64,000 nt of DNA from a virus. The first letter of the stretch is position 1, and each line of letters begins with the position of its first letter. Both the position numbers and the translations under genes were made by a program. Under the pieces are notes generated by a model. That model had not been told where the DNA came from. It worked only from the letters and a program-made list of their open reading frames with translations, and did no database searches. Below, one piece after another: positions 8,481-16,979 of the stretch. The stretch is taken from IMG/VR virus record IMGVR_UViG_3300020553_000008, positions 1-64,000 of that record, one strand, 5' to 3'.

Positions 8481-10094
8481 ATGACTCAATATTTTACTTT
8501 TGATTGTGGATGTAAGTTCAAGGTTTTGGAATATACCTCAGAAGGAATTCCAAAAATAGAATTTACAGGTAAGTTGAGCGATCTTAATCTTGATTGTTCA
8601 AAAACATGGTCTATGATCGGAGATGGTAATACCAAGGGTGTATTTCAACTAGAATCAAGGTTAGGTTCTAGTATGGCTAAAAAATTAAAACCAGAGAATA
8701 TAGAACAACTATCTGCCCTAATTAGTATTATGAGGCCAGGATCTTTGGAAGCTTATAGAGATGGTAAAAGTATTAGTCATCATTATATAGACAAAAAGAA
8801 TGGTCAAGAAAGCTTAGACTATTTTCACCCATCCCTTGAGCCATCATTAAAATCAACCTATGGAGAGATGATATATCAAGAACAGGCCATGCAAATCGCG
8901 CAAGCGGTGGCTGGTTTTGATCTACAAGAGGCAGATATGCTGCGTAAAGCAATTGGCAAAAAGAAGCCAGAAGAAATGGCTAAGATCAGGGTAAAGTTTA
9001 AGGATGGTGCTAAAAAACTGAATATAGTCAACGACGAAGAAATAGACGAAATATTTAGTTGGATTGAAAAAAGTCAAAGATATTCTTTTAACAAAAGCCA
9101 CGCTGTGTCATATGCTATGAATGCATATTCTTCGGCTTATGCAAAAGCTCATTTTGCTAAAGTATTTTTTGCATCATACCTTAAATTTGCAAAAGATAAA
9201 ATGGATCCTCAAAAAGAAATAAAAGAACTAATACGTAATGCAACAGAAATGGATGTGATTGTATGTGTTCCTGATGTAAGAAAGCTTAATAAGCATTTTA
9301 CTATTAGCGATGATAAAATATATTTTGGTCTTACCGATATTAAGGGTGTCGGTTATTCTGTTTATGATAAATTATTAACTATTATTAAAGACTTAGATAT
9401 AAATAATATATCTTGGAATACATGTTTAGTTAAAGTTTTAACAAAAATTAATTCCACAGCAGCTAAAGCATTAATATCATGTGGCGCTTTAGATCATCAT
9501 AATATCACCCGTACAAAAATGTTATTTGAATACGATATAATATCTGAATTAACTTCTAGAGAATTAGATCTATTAGACTTGGAAAAGTCGTCTATTGCAC
9601 AATCTTTACATGGTTTATTGACACAAAATAAAATTAATATTAAGCGAAAAAGTAGCATACAAAATCTTATCAATTTATATAACAATCCGCCATATTCATT
9701 AGATGATAAAATAGAATGGCTATCTGATACAGAAAATGCTTTATTAGGGGCCTCTATAACTTGTTTTAAGATAGATTCTTATGATATTAGTATGACAAAT
9801 TGTGATTGTAAAGCTTTCAAGACTACCAACGCATCAAAAAATATTATTTTAGCAGGAGAAATTAGTTCCATCAACTTTGTCAAAACAAAAAACGGCAAAA
9901 ATCCTGGGGCTGAAATGGCCTTTGTCACAATAGAGGATCAATTTGCATCACTAGACTCAGTAATATTATTTCCTGAGCAATTATCAAAATATCGTAACTA
10001 TCTATTCGATGGTAATGTACTAATATTCTTAGGTAATAAAAGTTCTAAAAAAGATTCTTTTATAGTGGAGAAATGTTTTATACCAAGATCTTGA
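8481..10094 (+). CDS. DNA polymerase III alpha subunit, C-terminal half (fingers, HhH, OB)
   Basis: A 537-residue protein matching the second half of DnaE. After about 45 unusual N-terminal residues (start MTQYFTFDCGCKFKVLE) it joins the family at KGVFQLESR and continues with MRPGSLEAYRDG, GEMIYQEQAMQIAQAVAGF, ADMLRKAIGKKKPEEM and the uninterrupted YSFNKSHAVSYAM. Further on come KIYFGLTDIKGVG (HhH region) and an OB-like C-terminal segment (about 9840-10080). The cyanobacterial split-intein site lies within the FNKSH region, which is intact here, so this is a different split. ATG 8481 follows the exonuclease stop by one base; the frame also opens upstream at TTG 8460. The first 45 residues, with a CxC, may be an assembly extension. 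Confidence 0.92.
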   Translation: MTQYFTFDCGCKFKVLEYTSEGIPKIEFTGKLSDLNLDCSKTWSMIGDGNTKGVFQLESRLGSSMAKKLKPENIEQLSALISIMRPGSLEAYRDGKSISHHYIDKKNGQESLDYFHPSLEPSLKSTYGEMIYQEQAMQIAQAVAGFDLQEADMLRKAIGKKKPEEMAKIRVKFKDGAKKLNIVNDEEIDEIFSWIEKSQRYSFNKSHAVSYAMNAYSSAYAKAHFAKVFFASYLKFAKDKMDPQKEIKELIRNATEMDVIVCVPDVRKLNKHFTISDDKIYFGLTDIKGVGYSVYDKLLTIIKDLDINNISWNTCLVKVLTKINSTAAKALISCGALDHHNITRTKMLFEYDIISELTSRELDLLDLEKSSIAQSLHGLLTQNKINIKRKSSIQNLINLYNNPPYSLDDKIEWLSDTENALLGASITCFKIDSYDISMTNCDCKAFKTTNASKNIILAGEISSINFVKTKNGKNPGAEMAFVTIEDQFASLDSVILFPEQLSKYRNYLFDGNVLIFLGNKSSKKDSFIVEKCFIPRS

Positions 10095-10118
10095 CAATCG
10101 ACGCCGTCTTGGTATAAT
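10091..10118 (+). promoter_or_regulatory. Consensus sigma70-type promoter for the SSB gene
   Basis: TTGACA at 10091-10096 and TATAAT at 10113-10118 are both perfect matches to the housekeeping consensus, with a 16-base spacer. The -35 box overlaps the TGA stop of the polymerase C-half. A start near 10125 would give a leader of roughly 30 bases before the SSB ATG at 10158. It is the clearest promoter in the window. Confidence 0.85.
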
Positions 10119-10157
10119 ATGTATAGTTGTGGCGTTTTTAACTTTAGGAGTTTGATT

Positions 10158-10526
10158 ATGAATATCACTTTGTTGAAGGGTAATTTAGCACGAGATCCGG
10201 AACTACGCGTTGTTAATCCTAATGGAAAGCAAACAAGCGTTGTCAACTTTACTATTGCTGTTAACAGAGATTATGTTAAGGCTAATGGAGAAAAAGACAG
10301 GATCACATCTTTTATTAACTGCGAGGCATGGGATAGCGGCGCCGAAACTATTGCTGAGTCCTTGAAGAAGGGCGACTTGGTGATGGTTGAAGGCTCCTTA
10401 AGAAATGACACATGGGAAAAAGATGGTGTTAAGCATAGTAGTCTAAAGGTTAGAGTTAATAACTTTTCTAAGATTACCAAGTTGAGCAGAATTAAGTCGG
10501 AAGAGTCCGAAACTGTTGCTTTCTGA
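10158..10526 (+). CDS. ssb: Single-stranded DNA-binding protein
   Basis: A 122-residue OB-fold SSB of the bacterial type. It shows the start MNITLLKGNLARDPELR, VVNFTIAVNRDY, ITSFINCEAWDSGAETI, LKKGDLVMVEGSLRNDTWE and LKVRVNNFSKI, which cover the whole OB core. The tail is short and ends SEESETVAF: weakly acidic and finishing in Phe, a reduced version of the partner-binding tip of bacterial SSB. ATG 10158 is set by AGGAG at 10146-10150 with a seven-base spacer; the longer frame back to 10119 would begin inside the promoter. It has its own strong promoter upstream and a hairpin downstream, which suggests separate, high-level expression. Confidence 0.93.
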   Translation: MNITLLKGNLARDPELRVVNPNGKQTSVVNFTIAVNRDYVKANGEKDRITSFINCEAWDSGAETIAESLKKGDLVMVEGSLRNDTWEKDGVKHSSLKVRVNNFSKITKLSRIKSEESETVAF

Positions 10527-10546
10527 AACCAAATAGGAAATATATA

Positions 10547-10577
10547 GAATATTGGGGGTGAAATATCCCCCTTATTC
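10547..10577 (+). terminator. Hairpin after SSB, probable terminator
   Basis: GAATA and GGGGG pair with CCCCC and TATTC around an eight-base loop (TGAAATAT), with a one-base asymmetry between the two stem blocks. The following RNA is U-rich but interrupted (TTATTCTATTATAT), not a pure U tract. It lies 20 bases after the SSB stop and just before the glycosyltransferase start at 10586, so it probably ends or attenuates the SSB transcript. Confidence 0.6.
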
Positions 10578-10585
10578 TATTATAT

Positions 10586-12232
10586 ATGGAAAAATCTAAA
10601 CTAAAGATATTGATGTGTTCCGAAGCAAGTTTTATTAATTCTGGCTTTGGAAAATATGCATATGAAATTTTATCTAGATGGCATAAAACAAATAAGTATA
10701 TAGTTGCAGAGTTTGCTTCTTATGGTATGGTTAATGATCCAAGAGATAAGAACATAGATTGGATATATTATGCCAATGCTGTTAGAGATAGTGATCCTAG
10801 ATATAAAGAGTATATGTCTAGAACAGATAATCAGTTTGGTCGATGGAGATTTGAAAAAGTATTATTAGATTTTAAACCAGATGTTGTTGTTGATGTTAGA
10901 GATTTTTGGATGACAGGATATCAATCCATATCCCCATTACGAAGTTATTTTCATCATATTTTGATGCCAACTGTAGATTCAGCACCACAACAAGAAGAAT
11001 GGATCGATATATTTTTATCTACAGATGCCATCTTTACATATAGCGATTGGGGGGCAAAAGTTCTAAAAGAACAAACAAACAATAAAATAAAATATATCAG
11101 CACAACAAGTCCAGGGGTCAATCTCGATATCTTTAATATAAAAGATACAAAGTCTTTACGACGCCAATTTGGTATACCGGAGGATGCTTTTATTTTTGGG
11201 TCCGTAATGAGAAATCAAAAACGCAAGCTAATCCCTGAGCTGTTTAATTCGTTGCGTAAGATATTATCCATACTTGAATCAGAGCAATCTAAACAAAAGA
11301 TCTATCTATATTTACATACCACATATCCAGATATGGGATGGGATATACCAGAATTATTAAGTCAATATAATATAGCAAATAATGTTATATTCACTTATTT
11401 ATGTAAAAATTGTCAAAATATAGAGCCTTCTGTTTTTAGTGGTGCTCAAAAAATTTGTAATAAATGTTTGAACAAAAGCTCTCAATTTCCATCTGTGTCG
11501 AATGGAGTCTCTGATACTCAATTAAGCGACATATATAACATATTCGATATATATGTTCAATATGCTATTTGCGAAGGATTTGGTATGCCTCAAGTAGAAG
11601 CAGGCGCTTGCGGTATACCAATAGCCACAGTTAATTATAGTGCTATGGTAGATATTATAGAGAAATTGAATGCTTATAAAATTAATGTCAAAAGCTATTT
11701 CAAAGAAATAGAAACTAAAGCTATAAGAGTATATCCAGATAATGATGATCTTATTAAGATTATTATAGAATATATGAACATGCCATTTCCAATTAGAAAC
11801 AAAAAAAGATTAGAAACTAGACAACTTACAGAGAAATTTTATAATTGGGATAATATTACTAAATTATGGGAAAATTATTTTGATCAATTAGAATTTAGAG
11901 CAAACTGGTTATCTCCATTAGGTCAATTACAAAAACCACCAAAACCAAAAGATAATAAAGAAAATATTATTCAAATTATTAATATGTGTAATGATTATCT
12001 TAAAAACGCAGATTTATTATCATCATCTAAATTTTTAAGTATGTTACAGAGTGCTGATTATGGATTCACATATGCTTCTCCAACACAAATATCTAACTAT
12101 TCAATAGATAATGTATACGATTATGTTAATACGATGATTGATAATAATAATAGGTCCGAAGAAGCAAGAGCTAATACTCAATTTATTGAAGAAGACTTTG
12201 TGCAATATGCACATTTAAAGAGTAACACATGA
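10586..12232 (+). CDS. GT-B glycosyltransferase with inserted zinc ribbon
   Basis: A 548-residue glycosyltransferase of the GT4/GT1-like GT-B fold, transferring sugar from a nucleotide-sugar donor. The N-terminal Rossmann domain begins ILMCSEASFINSGFGKYAYE, the acceptor side with the glycine-rich start. The donor-binding half contains FGSVMRNQKRKLIPELF and the E-x7-E-type motif in CEGFGMPQVEAGACGIP (about residues 325-345). A four-Cys ribbon (CKNC...CNKC, about residues 273-294) is inserted in the donor domain, which is unusual. The last roughly 150 residues have no recognised motif. It is the only full-size enzyme of the cluster and starts it; no good SD is visible before ATG 10586. The acceptor is unknown: virion protein, phage DNA and host glycan are all possible. 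Confidence 0.82.
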   Translation: MEKSKLKILMCSEASFINSGFGKYAYEILSRWHKTNKYIVAEFASYGMVNDPRDKNIDWIYYANAVRDSDPRYKEYMSRTDNQFGRWRFEKVLLDFKPDVVVDVRDFWMTGYQSISPLRSYFHHILMPTVDSAPQQEEWIDIFLSTDAIFTYSDWGAKVLKEQTNNKIKYISTTSPGVNLDIFNIKDTKSLRRQFGIPEDAFIFGSVMRNQKRKLIPELFNSLRKILSILESEQSKQKIYLYLHTTYPDMGWDIPELLSQYNIANNVIFTYLCKNCQNIEPSVFSGAQKICNKCLNKSSQFPSVSNGVSDTQLSDIYNIFDIYVQYAICEGFGMPQVEAGACGIPIATVNYSAMVDIIEKLNAYKINVKSYFKEIETKAIRVYPDNDDLIKIIIEYMNMPFPIRNKKRLETRQLTEKFYNWDNITKLWENYFDQLEFRANWLSPLGQLQKPPKPKDNKENIIQIINMCNDYLKNADLLSSSKFLSMLQSADYGFTYASPTQISNYSIDNVYDYVNTMIDNNNRSEEARANTQFIEEDFVQYAHLKSNT

Positions 12233-13191
12233 ATATTTTATATATAGGACCGTATAGATTAGCTAATAATGCGGGTTTAGAATCAACTAATCTGCTATAT
12301 AATCTTATGGAACTTGGTCATAATATTACAGCTAGATCCGTATTCGATGGAACAAATCCTATTAAGGATAAAGAAATAATATCCGTGTTTGAAAATATAG
12401 AGCAAAATAAATATTCTAAATTTGATTTACTTATTCAGCATCTACCTATCTCAAGAATTGTAAAAACTTCAAAAATCAAGAATAATATCTACTGGCCGAT
12501 ACTAGACAATACGGGATTGTCTCCAATTGAAAAAAAGAAATGTGAATTAATAAGTCAAGATGGACTGCTAATATATAGCACAAATTCCGATAAAACTATT
12601 TTGGGTACTTGTAATATATCTAATTTGATGAAACTAAATTATATAATTAATGATAAGCTATTATCCAAAAATTCTAGTATATTTAATTTTGGTATCTATA
12701 ATAGACATAAAAAATATTATACAATTGTCGATGCGACTATGGAATACACTATACAAAATCTGATTATTAATTTTGTGACAAAATTTCAGAACAAAGACTA
12801 TTGTTTGGTAGTATTCTTACCAAATACGACTCAAAACTTATTAGATCAGTATCAGAAATATATAAAAGAGATATATACAATATTTGATATTAATTTTTCT
12901 ATCAATAAAATTCTCATTGTGCCGATAGACCATAATGTAGATGCTCTAGTATCGGCGCATAAAACAGGAGATATCTATATTTCCTTAAAAGATAATATAC
13001 AGACTATCTTATCGTCTAGTCTTGGTAAAAATATTATTTATTATAAATCAGAACCAATACTATCATACGAAAAAAATAATCTTAAAAAATATGGAACTAT
13101 AGAATATAAAGAAAAATTAGACTTGGATCAACCAAGTATAATAAAAAATATCGATAACCTAAAAGAGATTATAGGAAGATATGCTCAATAA
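12229..13191 (+). CDS. Glycosyltransferase-like protein (degenerate GT-B)
   Basis: A 320-residue protein starting MNILYIGPYRLANNAGLES, a Rossmann start with the 'G-x-G/N-N-A-G' character of GT-B glycosyltransferases. The C-terminal half has strands reminiscent of a donor-binding domain (ILIVPIDHNVDALVSAHKTG) but no clear E-x7-E motif, so donor binding may be altered or lost. The start ATG overlaps the stop of the previous gene (ATGA at 12229-12232). Assignment rests on the N-terminal pattern and the neighbourhood. Confidence 0.55.
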   Translation: MNILYIGPYRLANNAGLESTNLLYNLMELGHNITARSVFDGTNPIKDKEIISVFENIEQNKYSKFDLLIQHLPISRIVKTSKIKNNIYWPILDNTGLSPIEKKKCELISQDGLLIYSTNSDKTILGTCNISNLMKLNYIINDKLLSKNSSIFNFGIYNRHKKYYTIVDATMEYTIQNLIINFVTKFQNKDYCLVVFLPNTTQNLLDQYQKYIKEIYTIFDINFSINKILIVPIDHNVDALVSAHKTGDIYISLKDNIQTILSSSLGKNIIYYKSEPILSYEKNNLKKYGTIEYKEKLDLDQPSIIKNIDNLKEIIGRYAQ

Positions 13192-14038
13192 TATAGCTAC
13201 CAGTAATATCATTAGTAGTATTTTTAGTAAAAATACGCTATTATATAATGGTAAAAAAGATTTATTTTTAACCACTTTATTACAGTGCGAGTCAATTAAT
13301 ATTATAGATTCGCCATCTCAACCATTTTCTATTTTACTCTCTGATAATCCGATAGATTATTCACAAACATCTATAAAAAATAGCTTAATGTATCATGTTA
13401 ATAGTTTAATATTATTTCATAAAGAACCACCACAAGCTCTTAAAAAAGAAGATAAAGCAATTCTTGACAAAAAATTAAAGAATTCTTACAGACTGTTTTT
13501 CTCAAAAGATATAGAGAAATCTTGGGGTTTAGCAACTATAGAAAAAAATATAAATATTGAATATGGAGTCATAAGAATAGATGAAAAAGATAAAAATAAA
13601 AATGTATGCGTAGTTAATCTTAATAAAGATAATGGTATACAAAATTTATATCAACATATTAAAAATACTATTATCGATTGTGATCTAATAGATGCGCATA
13701 CTGATGGTGATGAAGTATTAAAGATATTATCACAATATAAAATATGTATTATTCCACACGATACATATGATGCATTATTAGCTGCTTCTTTCGGAGGACT
13801 GGTTTATACATCATCAAGTCAGATAGACAAATCCATAAGCAATATAGCATATATAAAAGACTACAATACTATTAATGATCGGTTAAAAAACGATTTGAAC
13901 CAATGGGATAATATAAATAGTTTATTAAAACAAAATCAGTCATACATACATGATAAATACAATATAGACAAATTCTATAGCGAATTTAATAATATCTGTA
14001 CTTCTATTTCTAGAAAAGCATTTACATATGAAACGTAA
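13181..14038 (+). CDS. Glycosyltransferase-like protein (donor-domain-like)
   Basis: A 285-residue protein. Its second half resembles the donor-binding domain of GT-B enzymes: ILSQYKICIIPHDTYDALLAAS with FGGLVYTSSS, followed by a terminal helical segment (YNIDKFYSEFNNI) as at the end of GT4 enzymes. The first half is poorly conserved and no full catalytic set can be pointed to. SD-like AGGAAG (about 13173-13178) precedes ATG 13181, and it overlaps the previous gene by 11 bases. It could act with a neighbour or be a degenerate paralogue. Confidence 0.5.
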   Translation: MLNNIATSNIISSIFSKNTLLYNGKKDLFLTTLLQCESINIIDSPSQPFSILLSDNPIDYSQTSIKNSLMYHVNSLILFHKEPPQALKKEDKAILDKKLKNSYRLFFSKDIEKSWGLATIEKNINIEYGVIRIDEKDKNKNVCVVNLNKDNGIQNLYQHIKNTIIDCDLIDAHTDGDEVLKILSQYKICIIPHDTYDALLAASFGGLVYTSSSQIDKSISNIAYIKDYNTINDRLKNDLNQWDNINSLLKQNQSYIHDKYNIDKFYSEFNNICTSISRKAFTYET

Positions 14039-14435
14039 TCTAATTATAACAGTCGATTCTTCTATTAAACAAGATGGTTTTGTGCATATTAATCAAATAT
14101 CTTCGATCATTAATTATTCCTGTGACTCTATCATTCTAGACTGTTTAGAATATCTGCAAGAAAAAGATCATGCCGTAGTATTTAATGTTCTACTAGAAAA
14201 ATTAAGACCAACTGGCAGATTGGTTGTCTCGATAAGTAATGCTAAAGATATAGCCAATAATTTTGTTAATGCAACAATATCATCCGGTGACTTTTTAAGA
14301 TTTTTTATTAACAAACAGAGCCTATTAAGTATCGAATCTATATATACTTTTATTGATTTCAAACATTATGATATTTTAACACTAGATACCGATGACACAT
14401 CTATAACTATAGTAATAGAAAGAAAAAATATATGA
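14028..14435 (+). CDS. Truncated SAM-methyltransferase-like protein
   Basis: A 135-residue protein with the post-motif-I part of class I methyltransferases: SIILDCLEYLQEKDHAVV, then LLEKLRPTGRLVVSISN, which matches the 'leader strand, helix, L-x-P-G-G-x-L' segment before strand 5. The SAM-binding glycine loop (motif I) is absent, so it is unlikely to be an active methyltransferase alone. It overlaps both neighbours (11 bases upstream, ATGA downstream). It may pair with another polypeptide or be a remnant. Confidence 0.5.
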   Translation: MKRNLIITVDSSIKQDGFVHINQISSIINYSCDSIILDCLEYLQEKDHAVVFNVLLEKLRPTGRLVVSISNAKDIANNFVNATISSGDFLRFFINKQSLLSIESIYTFIDFKHYDILTLDTDDTSITIVIERKNI

Positions 14436-15157
14436 GCAATACCATATGCGAAAAATGTCTTTTTGCTCAGAATATTTCTAATCCTATGCCTTGTTCTTTT
14501 AGTATACCAAGTCTTATAAAAGATATCCATAATATTGTAGAAAAAAATAATTATTTTGTTATTAATAACTACACATGTAGATATGGTTTTAGTAAAAATA
14601 TTTATCAAGAAAATATCGATAAGTTTAATGATACAGATATGATGGAGTATGTTAAGCAACAAAATATTGTCAAATATTCCTTGGCTCTTATTACTAGTAA
14701 TATAACATTTAAAGATACTATAGAAAACTTAAACGCTTTATCGATCAAACCAGAATATATCACTATTATTTGTTATGGCAGCGGTTACGACATACACGAG
14801 ACACTGCAACAAAAATTACCAAAATTCATAAAATATAAAGTTCATTCTTTTCTTGAGAATATTCCTTCTCCAAAAGCATTACATGTTGCTCTAGAAACAA
14901 ATAAAAACAAGACAGGAAATCTACTTTGGATTCTAGATGATGAAAGTATTGCTTATGTCTCCAAGTACGATAGTATACAGAATATTAACTATATGATAAA
15001 TGTTGAGCAAAAATCTGCTCACTATTATAGATGTAATAAAATTGATTCTAGTTTTAATGGTATTTTTATTAATACAGATAATTATTGGGCTCTTTCAAAA
15101 ACACAAGACTACACAATAGAAAATAATCAAAATACTTTAGTTATAAACTATGATTGA
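14432..15157 (+). CDS. Unrecognised protein of the sugar cluster (GT-A-like?)
   Basis: A 241-residue protein. The N-terminus has a Cys-rich patch (CEKC, then later Cys in NPMPCSF and TCRYGF), perhaps metal-binding. The middle (KYSLALITSNITFKDTIENLNAL, then EYITIICYG) has the beta-alpha-beta pattern of a GT-A or related nucleotide-sugar domain, and LLWILDDESIAYV could carry an Asp-Asp metal motif (DD in place of DxD). This is suggestive only. ATG 14432 overlaps the upstream stop. Confidence 0.4.
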   Translation: MSNTICEKCLFAQNISNPMPCSFSIPSLIKDIHNIVEKNNYFVINNYTCRYGFSKNIYQENIDKFNDTDMMEYVKQQNIVKYSLALITSNITFKDTIENLNALSIKPEYITIICYGSGYDIHETLQQKLPKFIKYKVHSFLENIPSPKALHVALETNKNKTGNLLWILDDESIAYVSKYDSIQNINYMINVEQKSAHYYRCNKIDSSFNGIFINTDNYWALSKTQDYTIENNQNTLVINYD

Positions 15158-15818
15158 TATTCTTATTATTACTCCAGAAATTACAAAAGGCATGAAGTCT
15201 GTTGGCTCAAAGTGTTTATTACCATTAAGAAAAAATCTAAGCGTTATTGAGTATCAAATAGCGCAAGCGCAAAAAATAACAAAACAATCGCATATAACCA
15301 TTAATATAGGGTTCGATTCTGAAAAAATTATATCCAAATTATATCGATATAGAACAATCAGATATTTAGTAAATCATGACTATAACAATACGAATCAAGC
15401 TAAAAATCTATTATTATATATAGATCAATATAAACCTAAAAATTTATTAATTTTGAGTAGTGGATTATTATTAAAAGAAAATACAATAGAAAAGACTCAT
15501 CTTCAAGCAGAATGTAAAATATTTATGTTACATAAACATAAAAACAATTTTTCTATAGGATCTTCTATGTCTAAAAATTTAGAGTATTTATTTTTTGATA
15601 TGGATGAACCATGGACAGAGATTGTATATTTGAATGAAGATGCGATTAATATTCTATCTACTTGCGATAGAAATATATTTAAACAAATGTATCTTTTCGA
15701 AGTAATAAATTTTTTACTAAGTAAAAATATAAAGTTCACAAAAGTTTATATTAATAAAGGCAGTATTATGAAAATTAATAACTATAAAGATCTTGATAAA
15801 GCGAAAGTATTTATATGA
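15150..15818 (+). CDS. Nucleotidyltransferase-like (GT-A fold) protein
   Basis: A 222-residue protein that follows the plan of small sugar-phosphate or choline-phosphate nucleotidyltransferases: IDILIITPEITKGMKSVGSK with CLLPL after it replaces the usual glycine-rich loop ending in P-K-x-L-L-P, and IRYLVNHDYNNTNQAKNLLL matches the 'N-x-x-Y-x-x-T-N-x-x-x-S-L' segment of the family. Several glycines of the loop are gone, so activity is uncertain. If active it would make an NDP-sugar or CDP-choline-type donor for the neighbouring transferases. It overlaps the previous gene by eight bases. Confidence 0.55.
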   Translation: MIDILIITPEITKGMKSVGSKCLLPLRKNLSVIEYQIAQAQKITKQSHITINIGFDSEKIISKLYRYRTIRYLVNHDYNNTNQAKNLLLYIDQYKPKNLLILSSGLLLKENTIEKTHLQAECKIFMLHKHKNNFSIGSSMSKNLEYLFFDMDEPWTEIVYLNEDAINILSTCDRNIFKQMYLFEVINFLLSKNIKFTKVYINKGSIMKINNYKDLDKAKVFI

Positions 15819-16534
15819 CAACAAAAATAGTTGTACAGAAATTAAATGATAAATTTATTAATAATATTGAATTATCAACAACTCCATTTTGTAATAAAAA
15901 AGTATTGAATATAACAGGATATCTATATAGGATATATTATATAGAAAAATTTACCCATATAATATTTGCAGCTTCATTATTAGATAATGAAATTAATCAA
16001 TTCATTGATGAGTTTGGTACTACAGTAAATATCTTTATTTATAATGACACAACAAAATATATTGAACACCATCCTAATCTTAAAGGAGTTATTCAGAAAA
16101 CAAAGACTGATTCAAAAAATAAAATTATCACTATACCTAAATTAGTTAATAATGAAATTTATTATAGCGATAACTCTATACCTAAATATGATAGCATAGT
16201 TTGCTTTTTAGACAATATAGAATCTTTACCAGAAGCTTTAAATAATTATCTTTATCCACAATCTATATTATCTATTAAATTATTTAATAATAGCTCTATA
16301 ATACATCCTCAAAATTTAGGACTTCTTTTTGAATATGATAAGGCAAGGATTCTTAAACAAAACAAATATTATTTGGCATTAACAGACGACTACGTTCCAG
16401 AAGCATGGGCTTGTGGAGCATTAGCGCTAGATATTGACGATCTGAATTCATTAACACCAAGTAAATATAAACATACAAAAAGTTTTCAGTCTTATTCTAA
16501 TTTTTTAAAGGTATTAATCAGTGATAAAAAATAA
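15815..16534 (+). CDS. Glycosyltransferase-like protein (donor-domain-like)
   Basis: A 239-residue protein with weak similarity to the C-terminal half of GT-B enzymes near its end: KYYLALTDDYVPEAWACGAL has the acidic residue and 'EAWACG' loop expected in the donor pocket. The rest, with Ile/Lys/Asn-rich beta-alpha repeats, has no firm motif. ATG 15815 overlaps the upstream stop (ATGA). It is one of at least four partial transferase-like products in this block. Confidence 0.45.
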   Translation: MTTKIVVQKLNDKFINNIELSTTPFCNKKVLNITGYLYRIYYIEKFTHIIFAASLLDNEINQFIDEFGTTVNIFIYNDTTKYIEHHPNLKGVIQKTKTDSKNKIITIPKLVNNEIYYSDNSIPKYDSIVCFLDNIESLPEALNNYLYPQSILSIKLFNNSSIIHPQNLGLLFEYDKARILKQNKYYLALTDDYVPEAWACGALALDIDDLNSLTPSKYKHTKSFQSYSNFLKVLISDKK

Positions 16535-16979
16535 TATAGGATTTATGCTTATAAATATAGAAAATGATCAACACCATGATTCTATGCTACAAAATATTAG
16601 AAAATTGATAGATGCTAATCCATATAAAAATATTGTTATATTTAATAGTATTTGTAATAAAATTACTACTTATAATATCCCTATCTTGCATCTGAGTCAC
16701 GCTAAATTTTTTGAGGGCGACTTATGGCTATTTGATTTAACTAGTGTTATTATTAGTAAGAACTTCACCAATCTTAATAAAAAAATACTATATTGTAATG
16801 ACATGCCGTGGTTAAAAAATAGAACTAATATATATAACGAATGGCTAAAGATTTACGATTCTGATCTAGATTTTGTAACTACCAATCAATATTTGTATGA
16901 TATATACAGTATATGTTGGAAAAAACCATTAGATATTATGGAGAATTTCGATTATGAAAAAATACAACACATCGTATGA
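16521..16979 (+). CDS. Small protein of the sugar cluster, function unknown
   Basis: A 152-residue protein. GTG 16521 is preferred as start because AAAGG (16507-16511) sits nine bases upstream; ATG 16545 is the alternative. The centre (FFEGDLWLFDLTSVIISKNF, then KILYCNDMPWLK) has the beta-alpha look of the first Rossmann domain of a GT-B transferase, ending in ICWKKPLDIMENFDYEKI. It could be a detached acceptor domain for a neighbouring donor-domain protein, but that is inference. Confidence 0.4.
   Translation: MIKNNIGFMLINIENDQHHDSMLQNIRKLIDANPYKNIVIFNSICNKITTYNIPILHLSHAKFFEGDLWLFDLTSVIISKNFTNLNKKILYCNDMPWLKNRTNIYNEWLKIYDSDLDFVTTNQYLYDIYSICWKKPLDIMENFDYEKIQHIV

Noticed and set aside
7500-8560. 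Split intein joining the polymerase halves
   Set aside because: Neither the end of the first half nor the start of the second contains intein blocks (no Cys/Ser1 block A, no His-Asn ending), and the second half begins with its own extra domain.
13464-13492. Second promoter with TTGACA at 13464
   Set aside because: No acceptable -10 box follows at 16-18 bases, and the site lies inside an intact overlapping gene.
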